Of a stretch of 64,000 bases of DNA, positions 9,257 to 17,137 are shown piece by piece. Location of the stretch: positions 7,485,001-7,549,000 of the forward strand of contig NZ_JACHMI010000001.1 in the NCBI RefSeq assembly GCF_014207985.1. The letters are read 5' to 3'. The position numbers and the translations under genes are program-made. Numbering within the stretch: position 1 is the first letter of the stretch; each line of letters opens with the position of its first letter. Under the pieces are notes generated by a model that was given only the letters and a program-made list of their open reading frames with translations, was not told where the DNA came from and made no database searches. Source of the DNA: Nonomuraea rubra. Its GTDB lineage: Bacteria > Actinomycetota > Actinomycetes > Streptosporangiales > Streptosporangiaceae.

Positions 9257-9339
9257 CCGATCAGGTTCGGACAGCTTTTGACCCTGACACGCTCCAAAGT
9301 AAGCACCGACGGACCGAGATGGTCAAGATTTCCGATCAG
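9257..9339. promoter_or_regulatory. Repeated CCGATCAG motif in the divergent spacer, possible operator
   Basis: The octamer CCGATCAG occurs at 9257-9264 and again at 9332-9339, 75 bases apart or about seven helical turns, on either side of the proposed promoter. The divergent DeoR-type regulator next door is the obvious candidate to bind here. Two 8-base matches in a 150-base spacer could still be coincidence. Confidence 0.2.
9297..9326 (-). promoter_or_regulatory. Possible promoter for the GH2-importer operon
   Basis: On the minus strand a TTGACC hexamer (9326-9321) is followed after 18 bases by TTACTT (9302-9297), a reasonable match to a vegetative actinobacterial promoter. Transcription would begin about 55 to 60 bases upstream of the GH2 start. 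This spacer is one of the less GC-rich stretches in the region. The call rests on motif matching alone. Confidence 0.35.
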
Positions 9340-9386
9340 ATCCGTTCTCGTTCGGTCAGAGGTGAACGCTACTTGGCGGATCGACT

Positions 9387-10199
9387 ATGATCGGAGCCGT
9401 GAGCGACACGCAGAGTGACGGACGCAGGCCCGTGTTCGCCGCCGAGCGCCGGCAGCGCATCCTGGAGCTGGTGCGTGCCAACGGCGCCGTGTCGCTGCGC
9501 GAGCTGGCCCAGGCGGTGCACTCCTCCGAGGTCACCGTCCGCCGCGACCTGCGCGCGCTGGAGTCGGAGGGCCTGCTCAACCGCCACCACGGCGGCGCGA
9601 CCCTGCCCGGCGAGCTGTCGCGCGAGACCGGCTACGCGCACAAGGTCTCGCTGGAGGCGGCCGAGAAGGCCGCCATCGCCGACCTGGCCGGCGCGCTGGT
9701 CGAGGACGGCGACGCGATCGTGGTCGGCCCCGGCACCACCACCCAGGAGTTCGCCCGCCGCCTGACCAGGCACTCCGAGCTGGCCGTGGTCACCAACTCG
9801 CTGCTGGTCGCGCAGGTGCTGGCCGGCTCGCCGCGCATCGAGGTGATGCTGACCGGCGGCTCCCTGCGCGGCCCGATCCTCGCCCTGGTGGGCAGCGCGG
9901 CCGAGCAGTCGCTGGCCGGGCTGCGCGTGCGCAGGGCGTTCGTCTCGGGCAACGGGCTGACCGCCGAGCGCGGCCTGTCCACGCCGAACATGCAGGTGGC
10001 GGGCGTCGATCGGGCGCTGGCGGCGGCGGCCGAGGAGGTCGTCGTGCTGGCCGACCACACCAAGATCGGCGTCGACACGATGGTGCAGACCGTGCCGCCC
10101 GACCGCATCGACCACCTGGTCACCGACGACGCCGCGCCGCGCGAGGTGCTCGACGACCTGAGCGCGCGCGGGGTCCGGCTGCACGTGGCCCAGTTCTGA
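9387..10199 (+). CDS. DeoR/GlpR family transcriptional regulator
   Basis: This is a 270-residue DeoR-type repressor. The N-terminal helix-turn-helix has the family pattern ERRQRILELVRANG, then LAQAVHSSEVTVRRDLRAL and the LLNRHHGGA wing. The C-terminal sugar-phosphate-sensing domain (isomerase-like fold) contains DAIVVGPGTTTQEFARRL, VTNSLLVAQ and VVLADHTKIG. Such proteins usually release DNA when they bind a phosphorylated sugar. It is divergent from the GH2-importer operon and 65 bases upstream of an orphan sugar ATPase, so it probably controls both. The ATG at 9387 is used; an in-frame GTG lies 12 bases later. Confidence 0.9.
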   Translation: MIGAVSDTQSDGRRPVFAAERRQRILELVRANGAVSLRELAQAVHSSEVTVRRDLRALESEGLLNRHHGGATLPGELSRETGYAHKVSLEAAEKAAIADLAGALVEDGDAIVVGPGTTTQEFARRLTRHSELAVVTNSLLVAQVLAGSPRIEVMLTGGSLRGPILALVGSAAEQSLAGLRVRRAFVSGNGLTAERGLSTPNMQVAGVDRALAAAAEEVVVLADHTKIGVDTMVQTVPPDRIDHLVTDDAAPREVLDDLSARGVRLHVAQF

Positions 10200-10264
10200 T
10201 CGAATGTGACAACACCGTTACTGGAATGTTTCCTTACTCGACCACGATCGAGGCGGAGGCAACC

Positions 10265-11764
10265 GTGCTACAGGTCGCTGGCGTTCTCAAGGCGTTCCAG
10301 GGGGTCACCGCCCTCGACCACGTCACCATGTCCGTGCGCACCGGCGAGGTGCACGCCCTGGTCGGGGGCAACGGCGCGGGCAAGTCCACGCTGGTGAAGG
10401 TGCTGTCGGGCGTCCACCAGCCCGACGCGGGCGAGCTGCGCCTGCTCGGCGAGCCGGTCAGGTTCACCGGGCCCGCCGACGCCAGACGGGCCGGGATCGC
10501 CACCATCCACCAGGAGACGAACCTCGTACCGACCATGAGCGTGGCCCGCAACCTGCTGCTCGGCAGGGAGCCGCGGGGCCGGCTCGGGCTGATCGACGCC
10601 GCCGCCGTGCACGCGCGCGCCGAGGAGGTGCTGGCCGCGTACGGGCTGGAGGTGGACGTGCGCCGCCCGCTCGGGTCGCTCGGCGAGGGCGCCTGCCAGA
10701 TCGTGGCGCTGGCGCGGGCCGCCTCCGCGGACGCCCGCCTGGTCATCATGGACGAGCCCACCACGGCGCTGGACCACGACGAGCTGGAGACCCTGTTCGC
10801 CGCCGTCGGCCGGCTGCGCGAGCAGGGCCGCTCGGTCATCTACGTCACGCACCGCATGGAGGAGCTGTACGGGATCTGCGACCGCGTCACGGTGCTGCGC
10901 GACGGCCGCGTCGTGCACACGGGCCCGCTGGCCGGGCTCGACCGGCTGCGGCTGGTCTCGCTCATGCTCGGCCGCCCCTTCCACCCGGTGGAGCCCGCGC
11001 CGCAGGCGGGCGAGCCGGACGTGCCCGCCGACGCGCCGATCCTGGAGGCCAAGGGCCTGACCCGGCACCACATGCTGGACGGGGTGTCGCTGGAGATGCG
11101 GGCCGGCGAGGTCGTCGGCCTGGGCGGCCTGCTCGGCGCCGGGCGCAGCGAGACCGCGCGCGCCATCGCCGGCGCGCTGCCGGTGGACGCAGGCCAGGTC
11201 ACGGTGGCCGGCCGCGCGTCGGCGCAGGCGCGCAAGTGGTCGGTCAGGAGCGCCGTGCGCGCCGGGATCGGCCTGGTGCCGGAGAACAGGAAGACCGAGG
11301 GCATCGTGCCGACCCTGTCGGTGCGCGACAACATCGCCCTGGCCGCGCTGCCCCGCCTGTCGCGGGCGGGCATCGTGTCGGACACGCAGGTGGACAGCAT
11401 CGTGGCGACGTTCATGCGGCGGCTGGGCATCAAGGCGGTCTCGCCCCGACAGCCCGCCGGCGAGCTGTCGGGCGGCAACCAGCAGAAGGTGCTGCTGGCC
11501 CGGTGGCTGGCCATGCATCCCAAGGTGCTGCTGCTGGACGAGCCGACCCGGGGCGTGGACGTGGCGACCAAGCTGGAGATGCAGGCGCTGCTCGACGAGC
11601 TGGCCGTGGACGGCCTGGCCATCCTGCTGATCTCGTCGGACGTGGCCGAGCTGGTGGAGAACTGCGACAGCGTGGTCGTGCTCAGGGACGGCGCGATCAC
11701 CGAGCAGCTCACCGGCCCGGAGGTCACCGAGGACCGCCTGCTGGCCGCCCTGGCCAAGGACTGA
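10265..11764 (+). CDS. Orphan sugar ABC transporter two-domain ATP-binding protein (RbsA/YtfR type)
   Basis: This is a 499-residue protein with two fused nucleotide-binding domains, plainly paralogous to the ATPase at 4057-5601; long blocks such as MSVARNLLLGREPRGR and LSGGNQQKVLLARWLA are identical. The first Walker A reads GGNGAGKST instead of GENGAGKST. Walker B motifs are VIMDEPTTA and VLLLDEPTRG. The GTG at 10265 is preferred because GGAGG lies 5 bases upstream. No permease or binding-protein gene accompanies it; it follows the DeoR gene, with a glycosyltransferase downstream. It could serve the nearby permeases as an alternative motor, or be a left-over from a duplicated operon. Confidence 0.88.
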   Translation: MLQVAGVLKAFQGVTALDHVTMSVRTGEVHALVGGNGAGKSTLVKVLSGVHQPDAGELRLLGEPVRFTGPADARRAGIATIHQETNLVPTMSVARNLLLGREPRGRLGLIDAAAVHARAEEVLAAYGLEVDVRRPLGSLGEGACQIVALARAASADARLVIMDEPTTALDHDELETLFAAVGRLREQGRSVIYVTHRMEELYGICDRVTVLRDGRVVHTGPLAGLDRLRLVSLMLGRPFHPVEPAPQAGEPDVPADAPILEAKGLTRHHMLDGVSLEMRAGEVVGLGGLLGAGRSETARAIAGALPVDAGQVTVAGRASAQARKWSVRSAVRAGIGLVPENRKTEGIVPTLSVRDNIALAALPRLSRAGIVSDTQVDSIVATFMRRLGIKAVSPRQPAGELSGGNQQKVLLARWLAMHPKVLLLDEPTRGVDVATKLEMQALLDELAVDGLAILLISSDVAELVENCDSVVVLRDGAITEQLTGPEVTEDRLLAALAKD

Positions 11765-11841
11765 CGCGCCGTCCTTACTCTGTGCGATGACGGTGTAGCC
11801 TTCTGTTGTCGATCAGGGATTCGAGAACGGAGGCCCGGCCG

Positions 11842-12966
11842 ATGGACTACGTGCTGCCCCTGCGCTGGGACGACGACTCCGGCCTCGAGGAGCTGACCGC
11901 CTACCTGCGCGCGCTGCGCCGTCACGTGCGGATCGTCGTCGTGGACGGCTCACCCCAGGAGCTGTTCGACCGGCACGCCACCGCCTGGCGCGGCCTGGCG
12001 GAGCACGTCCGGCCGGCCCCCGACCTCCGCTTCGCCAACGGCAAGGTCAACGGGGTGATCACCGGCCTGCGCCTGGCCAGGGCCGAGCACGTCGTCATCG
12101 CCGACGACGACGTCCGCTACGACGAGCACGCGCTGGCCAGGATGGACGCCCTGCTCGCCCGCGCCGACCTGGTCCGCCCGCAGAACCACTTCGCCCCGTC
12201 CCCGTGGCACGCCCGCTGGGACACCGCCAGGACCCTGCTCAACCGCGGCCTCGGCGCCGACTATCCCGGCACGCTGGGCGTGCGCCGCTCGTTCTTCGCC
12301 CGGATGGGCGGCTACGACGGCGACGTGCTGTTCGAGAACCTGGAGCTGATCCGCACCGTCCGTGCGCACGGCGGCAGGGAGCTGCGGCCGCTCGACCTCT
12401 ACGTGCCGCGCCTGCCGCCCGGCGCCGCGCGGTTCTGGGGCCAGCGCGTCCGCCAGGCCTACGACGACCTGGCGCAGCCCGCGCGCCTGGCGCTGTTCCT
12501 GTCCGTGCTGCCCGCGGTGGCCGCCTGCGTGCTGCGCCGCAGGTACGGCCCGGTGGCCGCCGGGGCGGGCGTGGCCGTGGCGCTGGCGGAGCTCGGGCGG
12601 CGCAGGGCGGGCGGCGCCCGGGTCTTCCCTCGCACGGCCGCGCTGTTCGCTCCCGTCTGGGTCCTGGAGCGGGCCGTCTGCAGCTGGCTGGCCCTGGGGG
12701 CGGCGCTGTGCGGCGGCGTGCCGTACGCCGGGCGCAGGCTCCGGCGGTCGGCGCACTCCGTCCGGTGGCTGCGCAGATCGGCTCACTCCTCCCCGCGGCT
12801 GCGCTGGCCGGCTCGCTCGGCCCGGTGGCTGCGCCGGTCGGGCCCGCTGGCCGCCCGGAAGCCGGCCGCCTTGTGCGAGCCGTCGCAGAAGGGCTTGGCC
12901 GACGAGCGCCCGCAGCGGCACAGGGCGACGGTGGCCCGGTCGGCGGGGATCGACTCGCCGTCCTGA
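11842..12966 (+). CDS. Glycosyltransferase family 2-like protein with repeat-rich C-terminal tail
   Basis: This is a 374-residue GT-A type glycosyltransferase-like protein. The nucleotide-sugar/metal site is seen as VVIADDDVRYDE (residues about 84-95), preceded by VVVDGSP and followed by a GTLGVRRSFFARMGGYDGDVLFENLEL acceptor segment. Two hydrophobic stretches (LALFLSVLPAVAACVL and FAPVWVLERAVCSWLALGAAL) probably sit in the membrane. ATG 11842 has GGAGG 8 bases upstream. The C-terminus is odd: about four imperfect decapeptide repeats (LRRSAHSVRW-like) and then a tail lying antisense to the convergent CDGSH gene over 184 bases. That tail may not be functional. The acceptor and donor are unknown. 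Confidence 0.75.
   Translation: MDYVLPLRWDDDSGLEELTAYLRALRRHVRIVVVDGSPQELFDRHATAWRGLAEHVRPAPDLRFANGKVNGVITGLRLARAEHVVIADDDVRYDEHALARMDALLARADLVRPQNHFAPSPWHARWDTARTLLNRGLGADYPGTLGVRRSFFARMGGYDGDVLFENLELIRTVRAHGGRELRPLDLYVPRLPPGAARFWGQRVRQAYDDLAQPARLALFLSVLPAVAACVLRRRYGPVAAGAGVAVALAELGRRRAGGARVFPRTAALFAPVWVLERAVCSWLALGAALCGGVPYAGRRLRRSAHSVRWLRRSAHSSPRLRWPARSARWLRRSGPLAARKPAALCEPSQKGLADERPQRHRATVARSAGIDSPS
12739..12852 (+). repeat. 30-bp tandem repeat, about 3.8 imperfect copies
   Basis: Units start at 12739, 12769, 12799 and 12829, each opening with CTGCGC or CTCCGG and ending near GGTGG. Read on the plus strand they encode the decapeptides LRRSAHSVRW, LRRSAHSSPR, LRWPARSARW and LRRSGPLAAR. 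The same DNA, read on the minus strand from 12852 down to 12783, encodes the C-terminal tail of the CDGSH protein, so the repeat shapes both convergent proteins. Confidence 0.75.
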
Positions 12967-13052
12967 GTCACCAGCTCGAACGGTCCCCGGACCAGCAGCG
13001 GGCCGTCCTCGCACGGCGTCACGGTCACCCTGTCGTCCTTCCTAGGCGGCAT
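12783..13052 (-). CDS. CDGSH-type iron-sulfur protein
   Basis: This is an 89-residue protein with the CDGSH [2Fe-2S] motif: CRCGRSSAKPFCDGSH, giving the 3-Cys/1-His ligand set of mitoNEET-type clusters. Bacterial members are small soluble redox or cluster-transfer proteins. The core ends around GFRAA; the remaining Arg/Ser-rich tail is made from the 30-bp repeat region shared antisense with the glycosyltransferase gene. The ATG at 13052 overlaps the stop of the upstream diiron-oxidase-like gene by 11 bases, so the two are translationally coupled and likely work together, with the CDGSH protein perhaps supplying electrons. Confidence 0.9.
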   Translation of the reverse strand: MPPRKDDRVTVTPCEDGPLLVRGPFELVTQDGESIPADRATVALCRCGRSSAKPFCDGSHKAAGFRAASGPDRRSHRAERAGQRSRGEE

Positions 13053-14064
13053 GGCCGTCCCCCGGTGGCCCGGTCAGCGAGGTGGTGTCCCGTTCCCAGC
13101 AGGCCAGGACGTGCCCCGCCCACCGGCGCTCCAGCTCCAGCGCGCACGCGGCGCCGTACAGGACGTCTCCCGCGAGGGACGGGCAGGCGGCGGCCAGGCC
13201 GGCGCACAGGTCGTGCGCGGCGATCTGCTCGTGCACGGCGTCGGCCTGCACGTGCTCGTCGTAGAAGCGAACGGCGCCGGCGTCGCCGCCGAGCCGGCGC
13301 AGCGCGTCACCGTAGCGGCGGTTCGGCAGGGAGGAGGTCATCTCCAGCGCGGCCAGGTGCCCGGCCAGGGCGCCGCGCAGCCGCCGGTGCAGGCCGAACA
13401 GGGACATGACGTTGGAGATGGCGAGCGTGACGCCGGGCACCCGGTCCAGGTAGGCGCCGTAGGAGTCGTCCAGGCCGAGGCCGCGCATGGTGGCGCGGAA
13501 CAGCTCGGAGTGCATGCGCTCGCGTCGGCCACCGCCGTACTCGTCGGCCTGGATCTCCACCAGCGCGGCCTTCGGCCCGCCCGCCAGCCGGGGGATCGCC
13601 CAGGTGTGCGGGTCGGCCTCCTTCAGGTGGTAGATCGACCGGTGGATGACGAACTCCCGGAACTGGCGCAGGTCCGCCCGGCGCGCCAGGAACCCGGACA
13701 GCGACGGGCCGTCGTCCGCGGCGACCAGCTCGACGAGCGCGCGCCGCACTCCCTGCGACCCGTCGAGGGCCGGGCGCGGCACGGCCCGCGCGAGCGCCTC
13801 CTCCAAGCGCCGCTCCAGCGCCGCCCTGGCGGCCAGCAGCGCCGGCTCCCACTCCCAGCGGTCGTCCACGTCGTCGAAGCCCTGGTAGTGCAGCTCGTAG
13901 CAGGCGAACAGGGCGAGCTGGAAGTCGGCGTCGGCCAGCACGTCGCCGGCGGGCGAGCCGTCCGTCCGGGCCGGGTCCAGCGGGACCGGCCGGTGCTCCG
14001 GCGGGCGCGTCAGGCGGGCGAAGAGCGTCGCGGTGACGGGCCCGCGCGCCGCCGGAAGCCTCAT
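13042..14064 (-). CDS. Heme-oxygenase-like diiron protein (iron-containing redox enzyme family)
   Basis: This is a 340-residue all-helical protein of the iron-containing redox enzyme family, part of the heme-oxygenase-like diiron oxidase (HDO) superfamily. Candidate ligands are visible in three helices: ELHYQGF near residue 60, VEIQADEYG in the middle, and an H-x3-D-x2-H set in EHVQADAVHEQI, the arrangement I associate with CADD-type HDOs. ATG 14064 follows a GGGAG site at 6 bases; the longer reading would add a Gly/Arg-rich leader. It overlaps the CDGSH gene by 11 bases. HDOs perform oxidative decarboxylation, N-oxygenation or C-C cleavage, and the substrate here is unknown. Confidence 0.78.
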   Translation of the reverse strand: MRLPAARGPVTATLFARLTRPPEHRPVPLDPARTDGSPAGDVLADADFQLALFACYELHYQGFDDVDDRWEWEPALLAARAALERRLEEALARAVPRPALDGSQGVRRALVELVAADDGPSLSGFLARRADLRQFREFVIHRSIYHLKEADPHTWAIPRLAGGPKAALVEIQADEYGGGRRERMHSELFRATMRGLGLDDSYGAYLDRVPGVTLAISNVMSLFGLHRRLRGALAGHLAALEMTSSLPNRRYGDALRRLGGDAGAVRFYDEHVQADAVHEQIAAHDLCAGLAAACPSLAGDVLYGAACALELERRWAGHVLACWERDTTSLTGPPGDGHAA

Positions 14065-14184
14065 CGCGGGCTCCCGCCCGTCGCCGGCTCCCCGGCACCA
14101 GCCGTTCCCACGAGTGGCCCCCCTTCCCGCACCCATGCGGCTGCCCGCCGTCAGGCGGCGCAAACCCGCTGATCAGGCAGGGGG

Positions 14185-15198
14185 CTAGTAGACCGAGATG
14201 TGCGGGTGGTCGTAGTGGTTGGCCGTCGCGCCGCCCCGGTCGGACATGGTGCGCCACACCCCGGTCCTGACGTGCCAGATGCGCTGCCGGTAGATCACGT
14301 ACATGATCCCCAGCCGCTTGGCGTTCTTGATCGCCCAGGCGGAGATCTGGTCGCCGCGTTTCTGCTCGGCCGCCGACGGGAACGCGCCGCCCCGGCTCAG
14401 CATGAAGTCGCAGGCCCGCCCGAGCGGGTGCTCGCCGCCGTCCTGGATCGCGCGGTAGCACCCGATCCCGTACGGCACCTCGAACCGCTCCTGGATGAGC
14501 TTCTTGACCAGCGCCATCCGGGGCGTGATGTTGTCGGCCCCCTGGGGCAGCTGCGGGACCCAGGTGCCGTCGGGCCGACGGATCCCGGGGGCCGTGTAGA
14601 GCAGGTCGATCCTGTCCTTGATCTTCTCGATCTGCTTCTCGGCCTTCTCCTTGCGCTCCTCCAGGTCGCCGACCGTACGCTCCAGCTCCTCGGCCCGGTC
14701 GGCAGCCTCCTGCTCGGCCCGGCCCCGCGCGTCCCTGACCTCGGCGTAGCCGCGGAGCACGGCCTCTTCCTCGTCGATCACGTGCTGGGTCAGCGCCATC
14801 CGGCTGAGCAGCGTGGCGGGGTCCTGGCCGCCGGCGAGCAGGGCCATCGCGCCGGGGTCGCCGCCGATGTAGCGGGCGACGGCCATGGCGCGCAGCTCGG
14901 TGGAGTGCCGGTCGTAGACCTCCTGGGCGGCGGCCAGCTTCTCCTTGGCCGATTTCTCGGCGCTCTCAGCCTTCTGGTGGGCGATGCGGCTGTTGTAGTA
15001 CTCGGTGATGAGCTTGTCCGAGTCCTTCTGCAGCGCCGTCAGCTCCTTCTTGAGCTGCTTGACGGTGGGCTTGGGCTCGGCCTGCGCGGGGGCGGCGGCC
15101 AGCAGCAGCAGCATCGCGGTGGCCGCGACGGCCCAGCCGTGGCGCGGGCTGGAGGCCCGGGCAGGGTTCAACCGGACGGCGGAGGACGCAACCGCCAC
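14185..15198 (-). CDS. Secreted coiled-coil protein with ARB-07466-like C-terminal domain
   Basis: This is a 337-residue exported protein. The N-terminus has a signal sequence (hydrophobic core VAATAMLLLLAAAPAQA), followed by a long coiled coil (about residues 45-205, rich in KELTALQKDSDKL and EELERTVGDLEERKEKAEKQ). The globular C-terminal domain ends NHYDHPHISVY and contains GIGCYRAI, HPLGRACDFMLS and RIWHVRTG; this pattern is typical of a domain found on many actinobacterial cell-wall proteins. The coiled coil resembles those of peptidoglycan-hydrolase partners, but I see no NlpC/P60 catalytic triad. It probably acts in the envelope. It starts at GTG 15198 with AAGGAGAA just upstream. Confidence 0.8.
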   Translation of the reverse strand: MAVASSAVRLNPARASSPRHGWAVAATAMLLLLAAAPAQAEPKPTVKQLKKELTALQKDSDKLITEYYNSRIAHQKAESAEKSAKEKLAAAQEVYDRHSTELRAMAVARYIGGDPGAMALLAGGQDPATLLSRMALTQHVIDEEEAVLRGYAEVRDARGRAEQEAADRAEELERTVGDLEERKEKAEKQIEKIKDRIDLLYTAPGIRRPDGTWVPQLPQGADNITPRMALVKKLIQERFEVPYGIGCYRAIQDGGEHPLGRACDFMLSRGGAFPSAAEQKRGDQISAWAIKNAKRLGIMYVIYRQRIWHVRTGVWRTMSDRGGATANHYDHPHISVY

Positions 15199-15290
15199 GC
15201 TTCTCCTTAGCCCGAGCCGCAGGGCAGGTTCCGGTCATGAAGAAATCAGACCGGCGGAATGCCCTCTATTCGACGCACGATAGTAGAGGA

Positions 15291-16985
15291 TCACCCGTCC
15301 CTGCGCGCAACTTCGGCTATTTCCGCTTCGCGGCGTTTGCGTACTCTGCGGACCACGATCTGCCTGCCGGCCAGCACCGAGCCCGGCACCACGATCAGGC
15401 CCAGCAGGCTGGAGCCGAGCCCCAGGCCGACGTCGGCGTCCACCAGCCCGTCGCCGTCGCCGCCGAGCAGCGGCAGGCCGAGCGACACGCTGATCGAGAT
15501 CGAGACGAGCGGGTCCTTCGGCCTGGTGGGAGCGGGTTCCGGGTCGGGGGCGCGGGTCGGCGGGGCCTGGGTGGTGGCGGGCGGGTTCTCGCCGTTGCCG
15601 GGAGGCTCGCCGGGCGGGTCGTCGTCCGGGTCGTCGGGCTGGGGCGAGGTGGCGGGCGGGCGGGTGCTCGGCGCCGGCGCGCCGGTCCTGGTCGGCTCGC
15701 CCGACGGTTCGCCCGTCGGCTGGCGGGTCGGTTCACGGGTGGGCTCGCGAGTCGGATCGCGGGTCGGCTCGCGGGTCGGCTCGCGGGTGGCCGGCCCGCC
15801 GGTGGGCGCGAAGGTCGGCGGCCCGGCGTACGTGATGGGCGGCGTCACCACGATCGGCTCGGACGACGTGGGCACCGGCTCCGTCGGGGCCGGGGAGGTC
15901 TCCTCGGGCGCCGGCGTCGCGGCGGGCGGTCCGGCGGAGGGCGGAACGGAGGCGGCGGGCGGCAGCGCCGCGCCGCTCTCCGGCTCGGGCCCGCCCAGGA
16001 TCACGAACGCCGACACCACCGCCGCCGCCGTCGCCATCACCAGCCCGCCGGTCACCGCCAGCTTGCCCACGGGCGAGAGCGTGTTGTGGAACAGGCTCGT
16101 GGCGCCGCCCCCGTCGGCGGCCGCCTGCGGCCTGGGCAGCAGCGCGGCCAGCGGCAGGATCAGGATGCCGAGCCCGGTCCGCCCGCGCAGCTCCCAGTCC
16201 TCCCCGTACGCGGCGCGCGCGGCCTCCTCCAGCTCCTCCAGGAACGCCTCCGCCGACTCTGGCCGGTCCGCCGGATCCTTGGCCAGTCCGTGCTCGACCA
16301 GCGGGCGCAGCGGCTCCTCGACGTCCTCCATGGGGGGCGGCACGTGCTGGTGCTGGTAGGCCAGGGCTGCCACGTTCTCGGCGTGGAAGGCGCGGTGGCC
16401 GGTCAGGCACTCGTAGAAGACCAGGGCGGCGGCGTACACGTCGGTCTGCGGCCCGGCGGGGGCGTCGTCCCACTGCTCGGGCGCCATGTAGGAGGGGGTG
16501 CCCGACAGCTCGGCGGTCTCGCCGACGTGCGCGGCCACGCCGAAGTCGACGAGCTTGCTGTCGCCGTCCTCGGTGATCAGGACGTTCTCGGGCTTGAAGT
16601 CGCGGTGCACGACGCCGTGCCGGTGTGCCTCCGCCAGGCCGAGCAGCGCCCCCTTCAGCACGGTGAGCGCGGCCTCCGCGCCGGTCGCGCCCTCGTGCTC
16701 CAGCAGCCGCCGCAGCGTGACGCCCTCCACCAGCTCCATGACGATGACGGCGTCGTCGCCGGACTCCACGTAGTCGAGCACGCGGGCGGTGTGCGGGCTG
16801 TCGATCTCCCGGATGACCAGGGCCTCGGAGCGGAACCTGGCGACGAAGGCGGCGTCCTGGCGTAAGGGGCCGGATAAGTGCTTGATCGCGACGCCCAGGC
16901 CGTCGGACTCGCGTACGGCGAGCATCACCCGGCCGGTCCCTCCGTGGCCGAGTTCCCGGATCTCCGTGTAGCCGGGAACCTCCAT
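15291..16985 (-). CDS. Membrane Ser/Thr protein kinase (PknB/Hanks type) with EPTR repeats
   Basis: This is a 564-residue Hanks-type kinase. The cytoplasmic kinase domain (about residues 1-265) has a Gly-rich loop LGHGGTGRVML, the Lys of VAIKHL, the catalytic HRDFKPENVL, the metal-binding DFGVA and GTPSYMAPEQW. A transmembrane helix follows (about 310-330, KLAVTGGLVMATAAAVVSA), then a Pro/Thr/Glu-rich extracellular region with eight EPTR-like tetrapeptides. A second hydrophobic segment near the C-terminus ends in RRVRKRREAEI, so the end may loop back into the membrane. No PASTA domain is present, so the sensed signal is not obvious. AGGAGG precedes the ATG by 6 bases. Confidence 0.9.
   Translation of the reverse strand: MEVPGYTEIRELGHGGTGRVMLAVRESDGLGVAIKHLSGPLRQDAAFVARFRSEALVIREIDSPHTARVLDYVESGDDAVIVMELVEGVTLRRLLEHEGATGAEAALTVLKGALLGLAEAHRHGVVHRDFKPENVLITEDGDSKLVDFGVAAHVGETAELSGTPSYMAPEQWDDAPAGPQTDVYAAALVFYECLTGHRAFHAENVAALAYQHQHVPPPMEDVEEPLRPLVEHGLAKDPADRPESAEAFLEELEEAARAAYGEDWELRGRTGLGILILPLAALLPRPQAAADGGGATSLFHNTLSPVGKLAVTGGLVMATAAAVVSAFVILGGPEPESGAALPPAASVPPSAGPPAATPAPEETSPAPTEPVPTSSEPIVVTPPITYAGPPTFAPTGGPATREPTREPTRDPTREPTREPTRQPTGEPSGEPTRTGAPAPSTRPPATSPQPDDPDDDPPGEPPGNGENPPATTQAPPTRAPDPEPAPTRPKDPLVSISISVSLGLPLLGGDGDGLVDADVGLGLGSSLLGLIVVPGSVLAGRQIVVRRVRKRREAEIAEVARRDG
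15691..15786 (-). repeat. 12-bp tandem repeat, eight copies, encoding EPTR-type tetrapeptides
   Basis: Eight consecutive 12-bp units of the form GTCGGCTCGCGG (plus-strand view) run without interruption from 15691. On the coding strand they give EPTR/DPTR/EPSG tetrapeptides in the extracellular linker of the Ser/Thr kinase. The unit length is a multiple of three, so copy-number change would only lengthen or shorten the stalk. Confidence 0.85.
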
Positions 16986-17137
16986 GTGGGACCTCCTGAC
17001 CCGATAAAGATCCGTATGTCAGGACGCTATCCCGGCGTCACCGCACGTGTCGAGGCCCTCCGCGCGGGTAACCGGCGTACCGCCGCAATCGGTATTTCTC
17101 CTACCGCCCATAGTAGGTGAGCGGGCTCCCCGTCCCG

